DNA of 64,000 bases from Arthrobacter yangruifuii (GTDB lineage Bacteria; Actinomycetota; Actinomycetes; Actinomycetales; Micrococcaceae). This document shows, one piece after another, positions 19,070-28,769 of the stretch. The notes beneath the pieces are model-generated. The model did not search any database and was not told where the DNA came from. It saw only the letters and a list, made by a program, of their open reading frames with translations. The position numbers and the translations under genes are program-made. The stretch's first letter is position 1. Each line of letters starts with the position of its first letter. The stretch spans positions 1 through 64,000 of the forward strand of contig NZ_VTFX01000003.1 in assembly GCF_009192775.1 (NCBI RefSeq), given 5' to 3'.

Positions 19070-19705
19070 ATGACAGCCAACGGTTCAGCCACGCCTGCCG
19101 CTTCTGCATCAACCGCCGATTTCTGGTTTGATCCGATGTGCCCGTTTGCGTGGGTCACCTCCCGCTGGATGGGTGAAGTGGAACAGGTCCGCGACGTCAG
19201 CACCAACTGGCACGTCATGAGCCTGGCCGTCCTGAACGAGGGCCGTGACCTGCCCGAGGACTACCGCCGGCGGATGAACGCGGCCTGGGGCCCGGTGCGC
19301 GTCATCATTGCGGCCCAGGAACTGCACGGCGCCGAGTACGTGAAGAAGCTGTACGACGCCATGGGAACCCGCATCCACATCGGCGGAAGCGATGACTTCC
19401 CCGCGGTCATCCGGGAATCGCTGGCCGAGGTCGGCCTGCCGGCCGAGCTGGCCGGGTACGCGGAAACCGACGAGTATGACGCCCAGCTGCGGGCCTCGCA
19501 CAAGGAAGGCATCGAAAAGGTGGGCGACGACGTCGGAACCCCCATCGTGGCCTTCAACGGGACCGCTTTCTTCGGTCCGGTGCTGACCCGTATCCCGCGC
19601 GGCGAAGAAGCCGGGGCCATGTTTGACGGCGCGGTCATGCTGGCCTCGAACCCCGCGTTCTTCGAACTCAAGCGCAGCCGTAGCGAGAGCCCTCGGTTCG
19701 ACTAA
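19070..19705 (+). CDS. Mycothiol-dependent reductase homologue (DsbA superfamily, Rv2466c-like)
   Basis: A 211-aa thioredoxin-fold protein with a DsbA-type helical insertion. The N-terminus has [17 protein letters not shown] near residue 18, closely resembling the Mycobacterium Rv2466c nitroreductase family, and [17 protein letters not shown] near 155 supplies the cis-Pro loop. The active site reads CPFA, keeping the first Cys but lacking the second Cys of the CPWC motif, so it may act by a monothiol route with mycothiol. ATG at 19070 follows AAAGGAG. Function in detoxification or redox is inferred from the family. Confidence 0.85.
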   Translation: MTANGSATPAASASTADFWFDPMCPFAWVTSRWMGEVEQVRDVSTNWHVMSLAVLNEGRDLPEDYRRRMNAAWGPVRVIIAAQELHGAEYVKKLYDAMGTRIHIGGSDDFPAVIRESLAEVGLPAELAGYAETDEYDAQLRASHKEGIEKVGDDVGTPIVAFNGTAFFGPVLTRIPRGEEAGAMFDGAVMLASNPAFFELKRSRSESPRFD

Positions 19706-19720
19706 CCGCTTCCCTGCGTT

Positions 19721-19764
19721 AAACAGAACGCCCGGCCGGAAATATCCGGCCGGGCGTTCTGTTT
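19721..19764. terminator. Bidirectional terminator between the reductase and valS
   Basis: A 20-bp perfect stem (19721-19740 / 19745-19764) with loop AATA, with T-rich or A-rich flanks on both sides (AAACAG and CTGTTT). It serves the two convergent genes. Confidence 0.88.
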
Positions 19765-19778
19765 GTGCGCTGCGGTGT

Positions 19779-22406
19779 TTACTCCGCCGGGGGTGCCAGC
19801 TCGACGTCGGAAACGGCCAGCTCGCCGTCGCCCACCGCCAGGTTCAGTTCCCGGACGTTGCCGGCGGCCTTGAGGTCGGCGGAGCCGGCACGAAGCCGCG
19901 CCACCGCACCCTCGGGAGCGGTGACCGTGGCTTTGAGGACCTCGGTGCGCTGCTTGACCTTGGCTTCGGACTTGGCTTTGCGGATGCCGCCCAGGGCAGC
20001 GGCCACCGTGCCGAGGATGCCGGCGTCGGCATCGGCCACGGCGGTGGAGAGCCCGTCCACGTTCGGCCACGGAGCCCGGTGCACCGAGCCGGCGCGCCAC
20101 CAGCCCCAGACCTCTTCGGTGGCGAAGGGCAGGAACGGGGCGAACAGGCGCAGCAGGGAATCCAGCGTGGTGGCCAGGGTGGCCAGCACCGAAGCCTGCT
20201 CGGCCTCGCCGGCGGCGCCGTAGGCACGGTCCTTGATCAGCTCCACGTAGTCATCCGTGAAGGACCAGAAGAAGGACTCGGTCAGCTGCAGCGCCTTGGC
20301 ATAGTCGTAGCGCTCGAAGGCGCTGCTGGACGCCTTGACGACGTCGGTCAGCTGCGCCAGCAGGGCCAGGTCCAGTGCGTTGCTGATCACCGAGGTGTCA
20401 TCCAGTGCCACGTTCTTCTCCGTGGCGCCCAGGTTCAGGACGAACTTGGACGCGTTGAGCAGCTTGATGGCCAGGCGGCGGCCGATCTTCATCTGCGCAA
20501 TCTCATACGCGGTGTCCGCGCCGAGCTTGGCGGAGGCAGCCCAGTAACGCACGGCGTCGGAACCGTATTCGTTGAGCACATCGGTGGGGACCACCACGTT
20601 GCCCTTGGACTTGGACATCTTCTTGCGGTCCGGGTCCAGGATCCAGCCGGAAATGGCCGCGTGCTTCCACGGCGCTGCGGCGTTCAGGGCGTCGGCACGC
20701 ACCACGGAGGAGAACAGCCAGGTCCGGATGATGTCGTGGCCCTGCGGACGCAGGTCAAACGGGAAGACCTTCGCGAACAGGTCCTCGTCCACGCTCCAGC
20801 CTCCCACGATCTGCGGCGTCAGGGAGGAGGTGGCCCACGTGTCGAGCACGTCGGCGTCGCCGATGAAGCCGCCCGGTGCGTTGCGCTGGGACTCCTCGTA
20901 GCCCGGAGCCGGTTCAGCGGCCGGGTCCACGGGCAGGGACGCGGACTCGGGCAGGACGGGATTGTCATAGTCCGGGTTGCCCGAGGCATCCAGCGGGTAC
21001 CAGACGGGCACGGGAACGCCGAAGAAGCGCTGGCGGGAAACCAGCCAGTCACCGTTCAGGCCTTCGATCCAGTTCTCGTAGCGGGAGCGCATGAACGCGG
21101 GGTGGAAGTCGATTTCCTTGCCGCGGTTAATCAGGCGTTCGCGGCGTTCCTCGTCGCGGCCGCCGTTGCGGATGTACCACTGGCGGCTGGTGACCACTTC
21201 GAGGGGCTTGTCGCCCTTTTCGAAGAAGTTTACGGGGTGGGTGATCTTCTTGGGTTCGCCGTCGAGGTCGCCGCTTTCGCGCAGCATCTCCACGACGGTT
21301 TCCTTGGCGCTGAAGACCGTCTTGGTGGCGAGGGCGGCGTAGTTTTCCTTCGCCGTGTCGGTGGCGATCCACTCCGGGGTGTCGGCGAGGATGCGGCCGT
21401 CGCGGCCGATGACGGCGCGGGTGGGCAGGTTCAGCTCACGCCACCAGGTGACGTCGGTGAGATCGCCGAAGGTGCAGATCATGGCGATGCCGGAACCCTT
21501 GTCGGGCTTGGCCAGCGGATGCGCCTTCACCTCCACCTCGACGTCGAACAGCGGGGACTTCACGGTGGTGCCGAACAGGCGCTGGTAGCGCTCGTCGTCG
21601 GGGTGCGCCACGAGGGCCACGCAGGCCGGAAGCAGTTCCGGGCGGGTGGTCTCGATGAAGATCTTCTCGCCGTCGGGGGCATGGAAGCTGATCCGGTGGT
21701 AGGCGCCGGGCTGCTCGCGGTCTTCAAGTTCGGCCTGGGCCACGGCGGTGCGGAAGGTGACGTCCCAGAGGGTCGGGGCCTCGGCCATGTAGGCGTCGCC
21801 GGCGCGCAGGTTGTCCAGGAACGCGCGCTGGCTGACGGCGCGGGAGTGGTCATCGATGGTGCGGTAGGTCCGGGTCCAGTCCACGGACAGTCCCAGGGTG
21901 GAGAAGAGGTCCTCGAAGACCTTCTCGTCCTCCACCGCCAGTTCCTCGCAGAGCTCGATGAAGTTGCGGCGGGAAATGACGTCGAAGTCGCGCTGGTTCT
22001 TGGCGGCCTTCGCCGGCGGGCGGTAGTCGGCGTCGTACGGCTTGGTCGGGTCGCAGCGTACGCCGTAGTAGTTCTGGACACGGCGCTCGGTGGGCAGGCC
22101 GTTGTCATCCCAGCCCATCGGGTAGAACACGTTCTTGCCGGTCATCCGCTGGTAGCGGGCCATCACGTCGGTCTGCGTGTAGGAGAACATGTGTCCCACG
22201 TGCAGCGAACCGGAGGCCGTGGGCGGGGGAGTGTCGATCGAGTAGACCTCGTCCCGGACGGTGTCCTCGTTAAAGGAGTATGTCCCTTCCTCGCGCCAGC
22301 GGCGGCTCAGTTTCTCCTCCAGGCCCTCAAGTGCGGGCTTGTCGGGGACGGTTACGGTGGTGGGTTCGTTGTCGGGCGTGTCTGTGCCCGGGATATGTTC
22401 AGCCAT
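19779..22406 (-). CDS. valS: Valyl-tRNA synthetase
   Basis: An 875-aa class I aminoacyl-tRNA synthetase. The HIGH motif is HVGHM near residue 70 and KMSKS near 595; the editing CP1 domain lies between. The C-terminal anticodon-binding domain is present, with a short coiled-coil tail. It charges tRNA-Val with valine. ATG at 22406 (MAEHIPG) with GGAG just upstream is preferred; ATG at 22415 and one further upstream are alternatives. It diverges from the DUF488 gene. Confidence 0.96.
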   Translation of the reverse strand: MAEHIPGTDTPDNEPTTVTVPDKPALEGLEEKLSRRWREEGTYSFNEDTVRDEVYSIDTPPPTASGSLHVGHMFSYTQTDVMARYQRMTGKNVFYPMGWDDNGLPTERRVQNYYGVRCDPTKPYDADYRPPAKAAKNQRDFDVISRRNFIELCEELAVEDEKVFEDLFSTLGLSVDWTRTYRTIDDHSRAVSQRAFLDNLRAGDAYMAEAPTLWDVTFRTAVAQAELEDREQPGAYHRISFHAPDGEKIFIETTRPELLPACVALVAHPDDERYQRLFGTTVKSPLFDVEVEVKAHPLAKPDKGSGIAMICTFGDLTDVTWWRELNLPTRAVIGRDGRILADTPEWIATDTAKENYAALATKTVFSAKETVVEMLRESGDLDGEPKKITHPVNFFEKGDKPLEVVTSRQWYIRNGGRDEERRERLINRGKEIDFHPAFMRSRYENWIEGLNGDWLVSRQRFFGVPVPVWYPLDASGNPDYDNPVLPESASLPVDPAAEPAPGYEESQRNAPGGFIGDADVLDTWATSSLTPQIVGGWSVDEDLFAKVFPFDLRPQGHDIIRTWLFSSVVRADALNAAAPWKHAAISGWILDPDRKKMSKSKGNVVVPTDVLNEYGSDAVRYWAASAKLGADTAYEIAQMKIGRRLAIKLLNASKFVLNLGATEKNVALDDTSVISNALDLALLAQLTDVVKASSSAFERYDYAKALQLTESFFWSFTDDYVELIKDRAYGAAGEAEQASVLATLATTLDSLLRLFAPFLPFATEEVWGWWRAGSVHRAPWPNVDGLSTAVADADAGILGTVAAALGGIRKAKSEAKVKQRTEVLKATVTAPEGAVARLRAGSADLKAAGNVRELNLAVGDGELAVSDVELAPPAE

Positions 22407-22481
22407 GGACTCCATTCTTCCATGCAGGCCTATGGTCTGAGGCACTGTGCCTGCGGCATTGCCCGGCAGTAGCATCCCGGT

Positions 22482-22862
22482 ATGGCTGCCGAGAGGGAAT
22501 CCCCGTCATGGAACGTGCGGGTGAAGCGGATCTATGAACCGCCCGACGGCGGCTTCCGGGTGCTGGTGGACCGGCTCTGGCCGCGCGGCGTGTCCAAGTC
22601 AAGGGCAGGGCTGGACGAATGGCGTAAGGACCTCGCCCCCAGCACCGAACTGCGCACATGGTTCGGGCACCGCGGAGACCGGTGGGAGGAATTTGTGCAG
22701 CGGTACCGGGCGGAGTTGGAGGGCAATCCCGGTGTTGCCGGCTTCGGGCGGGAATGCCGGTTCCGCCCGGACACCGTGCTGCTGTTCGGGGCGCGGAATG
22801 AGACGGAGAACGAGGCCGTGGTCCTGCGGGATTATCTGCTCTCGACGCCCGGTCCGGCCTGA
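22482..22862 (+). CDS. DUF488 family protein
   Basis: A 126-aa soluble protein with the DUF488 hallmarks VKRIYEPPDGGFRVLVDRLW at the N-terminus and RGVSKSRAGLDEWRKDLAPS near residue 41. The family is widespread, small and of unknown function, sometimes linked to redox or stress genes. ATG at 22482 is 75 bases from the divergent valS start, so the two share a promoter region. It is followed by an unusual tandem-repeat block. Confidence 0.88.
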   Translation: MAAERESPSWNVRVKRIYEPPDGGFRVLVDRLWPRGVSKSRAGLDEWRKDLAPSTELRTWFGHRGDRWEEFVQRYRAELEGNPGVAGFGRECRFRPDTVLLFGARNETENEAVVLRDYLLSTPGPA

Positions 22863-22870
22863 CCCCGGCT

Positions 22871-23360
22871 GCGGTGATTGCTCCGGAAGGGCGCCGGGCT
22901 CCGTCGTTCCCACGCTTTGGTGCTGGAGTGGTTTCTGTGACCCCAGGAGTAACAGGGGTATCAGAGTGTGGGAACTGCGGGGCCTCTGCCGGTGACCCTT
23001 CCTCGCGGGGAAGTGCCGGCCTGACAGCCCGGTCTGTGGTGAATGCTTCGGAAGGGGCGGGGTTCCGTCGTTCCCACGCTGTGGTGCTGGAGTGGTTTCT
23101 GTGACTCCAGGAGTAACAGGGGTATCAGAGTGTGGGACCTGCGGGGCAGGGGAAGGGTCGGCCTGGCATGCCGGTGACCCTTCCTCACGGGGAAGAGTCG
23201 GCCTGGCAGTCCGGTCTGTGGTGAATGCTCCGGAAGGGGGCGGTGTTCCGTCGTTCCCAAGCTTTGGTGCTGGAGTGGTTTCTGTGACCCCAGGAGTAAC
23301 AGGGGTGTCAGAGTGTGGGAACTGCGGGTCCTCTACCTGTGACCCTTCCTCCCGGGGAAG
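22871..23360. repeat. Three tandem repeats of about 165-182 bp, apparently noncoding
   Basis: Three related units begin at about 22871, 23038 and 23220 (the last is cut at about 23360). Each holds CGTCGTTCCCAxGCT, then GGTGCTGGAGTGGTTTCTGT, AGGAGTAACAGGGGT and GAGTGTGGGA. The GTTCCCACGCT and AGTGTGGGAAC ends form an imperfect inverted repeat about 70 bp long, and a CTTCC...GGAAG hairpin follows. Unit 2 has about 20 extra bases. No frame is open across all units on the + strand, and a minus-strand frame overlaps DUF488, so it looks noncoding. Confidence 0.85.
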
Positions 23361-23444
23361 CGATTCGGATCGGCGGGAGCCAGTCCGTCCACCGGAACAG
23401 AGGCAGGGGATGAGGTATGCCGGCAAAATTCCGAAGATAAGGAA

Positions 23445-24302
23445 ATGCAGCAGCTAGAGGTTTTCCTTCAATCCCGGTACGGCGTGGCCTGGCGCAGCAC
23501 CCTGACCGTCAACGGGTTTTCCGGAGCGCAGGTAGATGCCGCCCTTCGTTCCGGGCTGCTGCAGAGGGTTGGCCGAGGGGTCCTCGCGCTGGCCTCCGCG
23601 GATCCCGGACTGGTTAAGGCAGCCCGCAGCGGTGCCTCACTTTCCTGCACGTCAGCTGCCAGCCTGCTTGGCTGGTGGACCCTGGTGCCGGCGCCGTCTG
23701 CACACCTGCGCTGCGACAGGGTGCTTACCCTCCCCGACGCGGTGGTCCACCGGGGCAGACGGTCCGTCCATCGGCTGATAGCACCACCCCGGGACATCCT
23801 TCGGGATGCCTTTCGCTGCCGTCCCCGTGTGGACGCACTGGTCATGGCTGAATCTGCAGTAGTTTCCAACGCCGTGGGGCTGGCAGCACTCAGGGAAGAA
23901 TTCTCGGGACCCAGGGACTGGCCTATCCGTAAACTGCTGGATACCGTCCGCCGCACCACCGCTTCCCCGCTGGAGGTCTGTGCACGGTTTCACCTCCTTG
24001 CCGCCGGGATCCAATTCAAGGAGGAAGTGCTGCTGCCGGGTGTGGGCAGGGTGGACTTCCTCATCGACGGATGGCTGATCGTGGAGATTGACGGGTACGC
24101 GTTCCACAGCGGGCGGGTGGAATACCGAAAGGACAGACAGCGCTGGAACGGATCATCCTCCGGTGGGTGGATCACCCTGCGTATCACCGCTGAGATGATC
24201 CTGCACGAGCCGGACGAATTTGTCGGTTTGGTGATGCGGACACGGGACACCTGGGTTCGGCAGCGGGGCACGACAGCAAGCCACAGCCGGCGGTACCGCT
24301 GA
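23445..24302 (+). CDS. AbiEi-like N-terminal domain fused to DUF559 nuclease-like domain
   Basis: A 285-aa protein. Residues about 1-65 resemble the AbiEi antitoxin winged-helix (FLQSRYGVAWRSTLTVNGFS and QRVGRGVLALA). Residues about 185-275 resemble DUF559/Vsr-like PD-(D/E)XK nucleases: SPLEVCARFHLLAAGI, then VGRVDFLIDGWLIVEIDGYAF, where the Asp and Glu-x-Asp could be the catalytic residues. Such fusions are common in actinobacteria, often in several copies, and their role is not established. ATG at 23445 follows AAGGAA at very short spacing. It lies just after the tandem-repeat block. Confidence 0.8.
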   Translation: MQQLEVFLQSRYGVAWRSTLTVNGFSGAQVDAALRSGLLQRVGRGVLALASADPGLVKAARSGASLSCTSAASLLGWWTLVPAPSAHLRCDRVLTLPDAVVHRGRRSVHRLIAPPRDILRDAFRCRPRVDALVMAESAVVSNAVGLAALREEFSGPRDWPIRKLLDTVRRTTASPLEVCARFHLLAAGIQFKEEVLLPGVGRVDFLIDGWLIVEIDGYAFHSGRVEYRKDRQRWNGSSSGGWITLRITAEMILHEPDEFVGLVMRTRDTWVRQRGTTASHSRRYR

Positions 24303-24362
24303 ACGGGCCGTAACAGGGCCGCCGCTACGTCCCGGAGACACGGGGAAGGAGTAAACACTGGC

Positions 24363-24368
24363 TAAAGT
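24363..24368 (+). promoter_or_regulatory. Putative -10 box of the SDR gene (leaderless arrangement)
   Basis: TAAAGT is followed by seven bases and then the ATG at 24376. No Shine-Dalgarno is present before the ATG, which fits leaderless transcription. Confidence 0.4.
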
Positions 24369-24375
24369 AGCTTCC

Positions 24376-25134
24376 ATGACTGAGATCACACCGAAGCGGG
24401 CCGTAGTTACCGGAGCAAGTTCAGGAATCGGAGCCGCCGCCGTGCGTGCGCTGCGCGCCTCGGGCTGGGACGTCGTCGCCGTCGCCCGCCGGGAGGAAAA
24501 GCTGCAGGCGCTCGCCGAAGAGACCGGAGCCGTGGCCATCGCCGCGGATGTCACGGACGACGCGTCCGTGACGAGGCTTGCCGAGCAGGTCCTGGCCGGC
24601 GGGGGAGTAGACGCCCTGATCAACAACGCCGGCGGCGCCTTCGGTCTCGATCCCGTGGCGAACGGAAGCATCGGCGACTGGCAGCGCATGTATGACGTCA
24701 ACGTCCTGGGCGCACTGCGGATGACCCAGGCCTTCCTTCCCGCCCTGCGCTCCAGCGGTCGGGGCTCTGTACTGCTGGTGACGTCGACGGCGGCGTTCAC
24801 CGCCTACGAGGGCGGAGCCGGCTACAGTGCGGCGAAGTCCGGAGAGGAACTGCTTGCCCGGACCCTGCGCCTGGAGGAAGCCGAACACAATGTCCGTGTC
24901 ATCGAAATTGCACCGGGCATGGTCAAGACGGAGGAATTCTCCCTGAACCGGGTGGGGGACAAGGAGGCTGCAGCGAAGGTGTACGCCGGGGTCGACAAGC
25001 CGCTGACGGCGGAAGACGTGGCCGAGGTCATGGCGTTCGCCTTGAACGTTCCGCACCACGTCAACCTGGACCAGGTGGTCCTGCGGCCGGTGGCGCAGGC
25101 GGCCCAGCACAAGGTCATCCGCACCGGGCAGTGA
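24376..25134 (+). CDS. Short-chain dehydrogenase/reductase (classical SDR)
   Basis: A 252-aa Rossmann-fold oxidoreductase. The dinucleotide site is TGASSGIGAAAV near residue 13, NNAGG near 93, catalytic Ser in VTSTAAF near 137 and catalytic Tyr-x-x-x-Lys in YSAAK near 152. It resembles YdfG-like NADP-dependent 3-hydroxy acid or serine dehydrogenases, but the substrate is not determinable. It appears to be a single gene, upstream of the ileS T-box. Confidence 0.9.
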   Translation: MTEITPKRAVVTGASSGIGAAAVRALRASGWDVVAVARREEKLQALAEETGAVAIAADVTDDASVTRLAEQVLAGGGVDALINNAGGAFGLDPVANGSIGDWQRMYDVNVLGALRMTQAFLPALRSSGRGSVLLVTSTAAFTAYEGGAGYSAAKSGEELLARTLRLEEAEHNVRVIEIAPGMVKTEEFSLNRVGDKEAAAKVYAGVDKPLTAEDVAEVMAFALNVPHHVNLDQVVLRPVAQAAQHKVIRTGQ

Positions 25135-25204
25135 CCCGGTTCCGGAGGTGCGGGCGCGCCCGGCCGGGACAGGTGCTTCGACAACCGGCGCGGGCGTGGC
25201 CTAA

Positions 25205-25469
25205 ACTTGACCGGAGCAGCACTGACCCGGCCATCACCGGTGAGCTTCCGGAAGAACGGCCACCTCTTTAATGAGGTGCAGCCCAGTAGACCCGGACGGG
25301 TAAGCCCGTCACAGCAGTCAATGAGCGGCAGCCGCGCGCACTCCAGCACCACCGGAGGGCATGCGGCGGCAAGCGAGGTGGTACCGCGGTTACCGCCGGC
25401 CTTCCGGGCCGGCAGACGCCGCCCTCGCATCCTGTTCCACAGCCAGATTCACTTGCCGCTATCAGGATG
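25205..25469 (+). promoter_or_regulatory. ileS T-box riboswitch, translational type
   Basis: The T-box core GAGGTGGTACCGCGG lies at 25375-25389; its TGGT (25379-25382) can pair with the ACCA end of uncharged tRNA-Ile. A likely specifier ATC is in CCATCACCGG near 25230. GCGAGG (25373-25378) can pair with CCTCGC (25423-25428). Downstream CATCCTG (25428-25434) is complementary to CAGGATG (25463-25469), which contains the ileS ribosome binding site. The expected mechanism is ribosome-site sequestration, relieved by uncharged tRNA-Ile. The short stem I is typical of actinobacterial ileS T-boxes. Confidence 0.9.
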
Positions 25470-25475
25470 ACGAAT

Positions 25476-28400
25476 ATGCCCTCTGTATACCCCAAAGCCA
25501 GCACCGGCGACGCCGCATCTGCTGCCGTTCCCTCCTCTCCCCGGTTTCCGGAACTCGAAGAACGCGTTCTGAAGTACTGGGACCAGGACGGCACCTTCCA
25601 GGCTTCCATCGACGCCCGCCCTGCCGGAAAAGACGGCGAAAACGAGTTTGTCTTCTATGACGGCCCGCCCTTCGCCAACGGCCTGCCGCACTACGGCCAC
25701 CTGCTGACCGGCTACGTCAAGGACCTGGTGGCCCGCTACCAGACCCAGCGCGGGCGCCGCGTGGAACGCCGGTTCGGCTGGGACACCCACGGCCTGCCCG
25801 CCGAACTGGAAGCCATGAAGCAGCTCGGCATGAGCGACAAGGTCCAGATCGAGAAGATGGGCATCGACAAGTTCAACGATGCCTGCCGCGCCTCGGTCAT
25901 GAAGTACGCCGGCGAGTGGCAGGACTACGTCACCCGCCAGGCCCGCTGGGTGGACTTCGAGAACGACTACAAGACGCTCAACGTCGAGTACATGGAATCG
26001 GTCATCTGGGCGTTCAAGACCCTGCACGAAAAGGGCCTGACCTACAGCGGCTTCCGGGTGCTCCCGTACTGCTGGAAGGACGAGACGCCGCTGTCCAACC
26101 ATGAACTGCGCATGGATGACGACGTTTACAAGATGCGCCAGGACCAGACGGTCACGGTCACCTTCCCGCTGATCGCCGGCGACAACCCGCTCTCCTCCGA
26201 GCTCGAGGGCGTCAAGGCCATCGCCTGGACCACCACGCCGTGGACCCTGCCCACCAACATGGCCCTCGCCGTCGGACCCGGAGTCCGCTACGCCGTCGTG
26301 CCCGCCGGACCGAACGGCACCCAGGCCGGAGAAGGACGCTTCCTCCTGGCGGAGGACCTCGTCGGTTCCTACGCCAAGGACCTGGGGTACGACGACGCCG
26401 ACGCCGCCCGCGCCGCCGTCGCCTCCGTCCACCTCGGCAGCGACCTGGCCGGGCTGCGCTACGCACCCCTGTGGAACTACTACACCGACACGGAAAAGTG
26501 GGGCACCGCCAACGCCTGGCAGATTGTCACCGCCGACTACGTCACCACCACCGACGGCACCGGCATTGTCCACCAGGCACCCGCCTACGGTGAAGACGAC
26601 CAGAAGGTCTGCGAGCAGTACGGCATCCCCGTGATCCTCTCCGTGGACGAGGGCGGGAAGTTCCTGCCCATGTTCGGCACCGGGGAACTCTCCGACATCG
26701 CCGGCCTGCAGGTCTTCGACGCGAACAAGCTGATCACCCGTGTCCTGAAGGCGGACGGCCGCCTGCTGCGCCAGGCCAGCTACGAGCACAGCTACCCGCA
26801 CTGCTGGCGCTGCCGGAACCCGCTGATCTACAAGGCGGTCTCCTCTTGGTTTGTGGAGGTCACCAAGATCAAGGACCGGATGGTCGAGCTGAACCAGCAG
26901 ATCAACTGGATCCCGGAGAACGTCAAGGACGGCCAGTTCGGCAAGTGGCTGGAAAATGCCCGCGACTGGTCCATCAGCCGCAACCGCTACTGGGGCAGCC
27001 CCATCCCGGTCTGGGTTTCGGATGATCCCAACTACCCGCGCACCGACGTCTATGGTTCGCTGGCGGAATTGGAAGCCGACTTCGGCCGGCTGCCGCTGAA
27101 CAAGGAGGGCCAGCCGGATCTGCACCGCCCGTTCATCGACGAGCTGACCCGGCCCAACCCGGACGACCCCACGGGCCAGTCCACCATGCGCCGCGTCGAA
27201 GACGTGCTGGATGTGTGGTTCGACTCCGGGTCCATGCCGTACGCCCAGGTGCACTACCCGCACGAGAACGCCGACTGGTTCGAGAGCCACAACCCGGGCG
27301 ACTTCATCGTGGAGTACATCGGCCAGACCCGCGGCTGGTTCTACACCCTGCACGTGCTCGCCACCGCACTGTTTGACCGGCCCGCGTTCCGCAACGTCAT
27401 CAGCCACGGCATTGTCCTGGGCTCGGACGGGCAGAAAATGTCCAAGTCGCTGCGCAACTACCCGGACGTCTCCGAGGTCCTGGACCGTGACGGCTCCGAC
27501 GCCATGCGCTGGTTCCTGATGGCCTCCCCGATCCTGCGCGGCGGCAACCTGATTGTCACCGAACAGGGGATCCGCGACGGCGTCCGCCAGGCCATCCTGC
27601 CGCTGTGGAACGTTTGGCACTTCTTCAGCCTCTACACCAACGCCGCGAACAACGGCAACGGCTACGAGGCCAAGGCCTGCTACGACTCCGCCGAACCCCT
27701 GGACCGCTACCTGCTCGCCGCCACCGGCGACCTGGTCCGTGACATGGGCACCGCACTGGACAGTTACGACGTGTCCGTCGCCTGCGAGATCCTGCGCGCC
27801 TACATGGACACGCTGACCAACTGGTACATCCGCCGCAGCCGCACGCGCTTCTTCGAAGAAGACACGCAGGCGTTCGACGTGCTCTACACCTGCCTGGAGA
27901 CCGTGTGCCGGGTGGCAGCCCCGCTGCTGCCGCTCATCGGCGAGGAAATCTGGCGCGGACTGACCGGCGGGCGCTCCGTGCACCTGACCGACTGGCCGGA
28001 CGCGGACCTCTTCCCGAGCGACCCCGCCCTGGTGGAACGCATGGAAGCCACCCGCAGGATCGCTTCCGTCGGCTCCTCGCTGCGCAAGGGTGCGAACCTC
28101 CGGGTCCGCCTGCCGCTGTCCGAGCTGACCGTCGTCGCCCCGGAGGCGCAGACCCTGGCCGGACAGTTCGCCGCGATCATCGCCGACGAGCTGAACCTGA
28201 AGAACGTCCGCCTCGTGGACGCCTCCGACGCCGACCCGGCCGAATTCGGCATCAGCCGGAAACTCGTGGTCAACGCCCGTGCCGCCGGTCCCCGCCTGGG
28301 CAAAAACGTCCAGACGGCCATCAAGGCCGCCAAGTCCGGGGACTGGTCCGTGGACGAGGCCGGCACGGTCACCGCCGCCGGCCTGGCCCTGGAACCGCAG

Positions 28401-28769
28401 GAATACACGCTGGAAACCGTCGTCGAATCGGGCGAAGGGGAATCGGCCAAGGCCGTTGCCGTGCTGCCCGGCGGCGGCTTCCTGGTCCTGAACACGGAGG
28501 TCACCCCCGAGCTGGCCGCCGAAGGCACCGCCCGCGACGCCATCCGCGCCATCCAGCAGGCCCGCCGCGATGCGGACCTGCACATCAGCGACCGGATCCG
28601 CACCCGCATCAGCACGGGTGAGGCCGAAGCAGCCGCCCTTGAAGCCAACGTCAGCCTGGTACAGGCCGAGACGCTCACCGACGATCTGGTGGTCGTGGGC
28701 GACCTGGTCACCGACGACGCTGCAGCCGACGCCGACAAGTTCATCGTTACAGTGGAGAAGATTTCATGA
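25476..28769 (+). CDS. ileS: Isoleucyl-tRNA synthetase
   Basis: A 1,097-aa class I synthetase. HIGH motif HYGHLL near residue 72, [11 protein letters not shown] near 654, CP1 editing domain between, long C-terminal anticodon-binding domain. The size is that of the type 2, eukaryote-like IleRS, which is often resistant to mupirocin. ATG at 25476 has AGGA eight bases upstream; the in-frame ATG at 25467 sits on that sequence and is less likely. The gene is controlled by the T-box upstream and overlaps folC by four bases. Confidence 0.96.
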   Translation: MPSVYPKASTGDAASAAVPSSPRFPELEERVLKYWDQDGTFQASIDARPAGKDGENEFVFYDGPPFANGLPHYGHLLTGYVKDLVARYQTQRGRRVERRFGWDTHGLPAELEAMKQLGMSDKVQIEKMGIDKFNDACRASVMKYAGEWQDYVTRQARWVDFENDYKTLNVEYMESVIWAFKTLHEKGLTYSGFRVLPYCWKDETPLSNHELRMDDDVYKMRQDQTVTVTFPLIAGDNPLSSELEGVKAIAWTTTPWTLPTNMALAVGPGVRYAVVPAGPNGTQAGEGRFLLAEDLVGSYAKDLGYDDADAARAAVASVHLGSDLAGLRYAPLWNYYTDTEKWGTANAWQIVTADYVTTTDGTGIVHQAPAYGEDDQKVCEQYGIPVILSVDEGGKFLPMFGTGELSDIAGLQVFDANKLITRVLKADGRLLRQASYEHSYPHCWRCRNPLIYKAVSSWFVEVTKIKDRMVELNQQINWIPENVKDGQFGKWLENARDWSISRNRYWGSPIPVWVSDDPNYPRTDVYGSLAELEADFGRLPLNKEGQPDLHRPFIDELTRPNPDDPTGQSTMRRVEDVLDVWFDSGSMPYAQVHYPHENADWFESHNPGDFIVEYIGQTRGWFYTLHVLATALFDRPAFRNVISHGIVLGSDGQKMSKSLRNYPDVSEVLDRDGSDAMRWFLMASPILRGGNLIVTEQGIRDGVRQAILPLWNVWHFFSLYTNAANNGNGYEAKACYDSAEPLDRYLLAATGDLVRDMGTALDSYDVSVACEILRAYMDTLTNWYIRRSRTRFFEEDTQAFDVLYTCLETVCRVAAPLLPLIGEEIWRGLTGGRSVHLTDWPDADLFPSDPALVERMEATRRIASVGSSLRKGANLRVRLPLSELTVVAPEAQTLAGQFAAIIADELNLKNVRLVDASDADPAEFGISRKLVVNARAAGPRLGKNVQTAIKAAKSGDWSVDEAGTVTAAGLALEPQEYTLETVVESGEGESAKAVAVLPGGGFLVLNTEVTPELAAEGTARDAIRAIQQARRDADLHISDRIRTRISTGEAEAAALEANVSLVQAETLTDDLVVVGDLVTDDAAADADKFIVTVEKIS

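Noticed and set aside
19623-22472. Long plus-strand open frame of about 949 codons opposite valS
   Set aside because: Same shadow effect; composition is not protein-like and it spans the terminator between the reductase and valS.
22871-23360. CRISPR-like array
   Set aside because: Unit length (165-182 bp), only three units and no short direct repeats with unique spacers; no cas genes in the window.
22599-23426. Minus-strand frame of 275 codons across the tandem repeats
   Set aside because: It overlaps the DUF488 gene antisense. The repeating peptide (SDTPVTPGVTETTPAP) only mirrors the DNA repeats, and there is no convincing ribosome binding site.
25449-28583. Very long antisense open frame (over 1,000 codons) opposite ileS
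   Set aside because: High GC content makes antisense frames of strong genes open by codon bias. The product has repeated Gly/Val/Gln/His composition without any domain, and ileS is certain.
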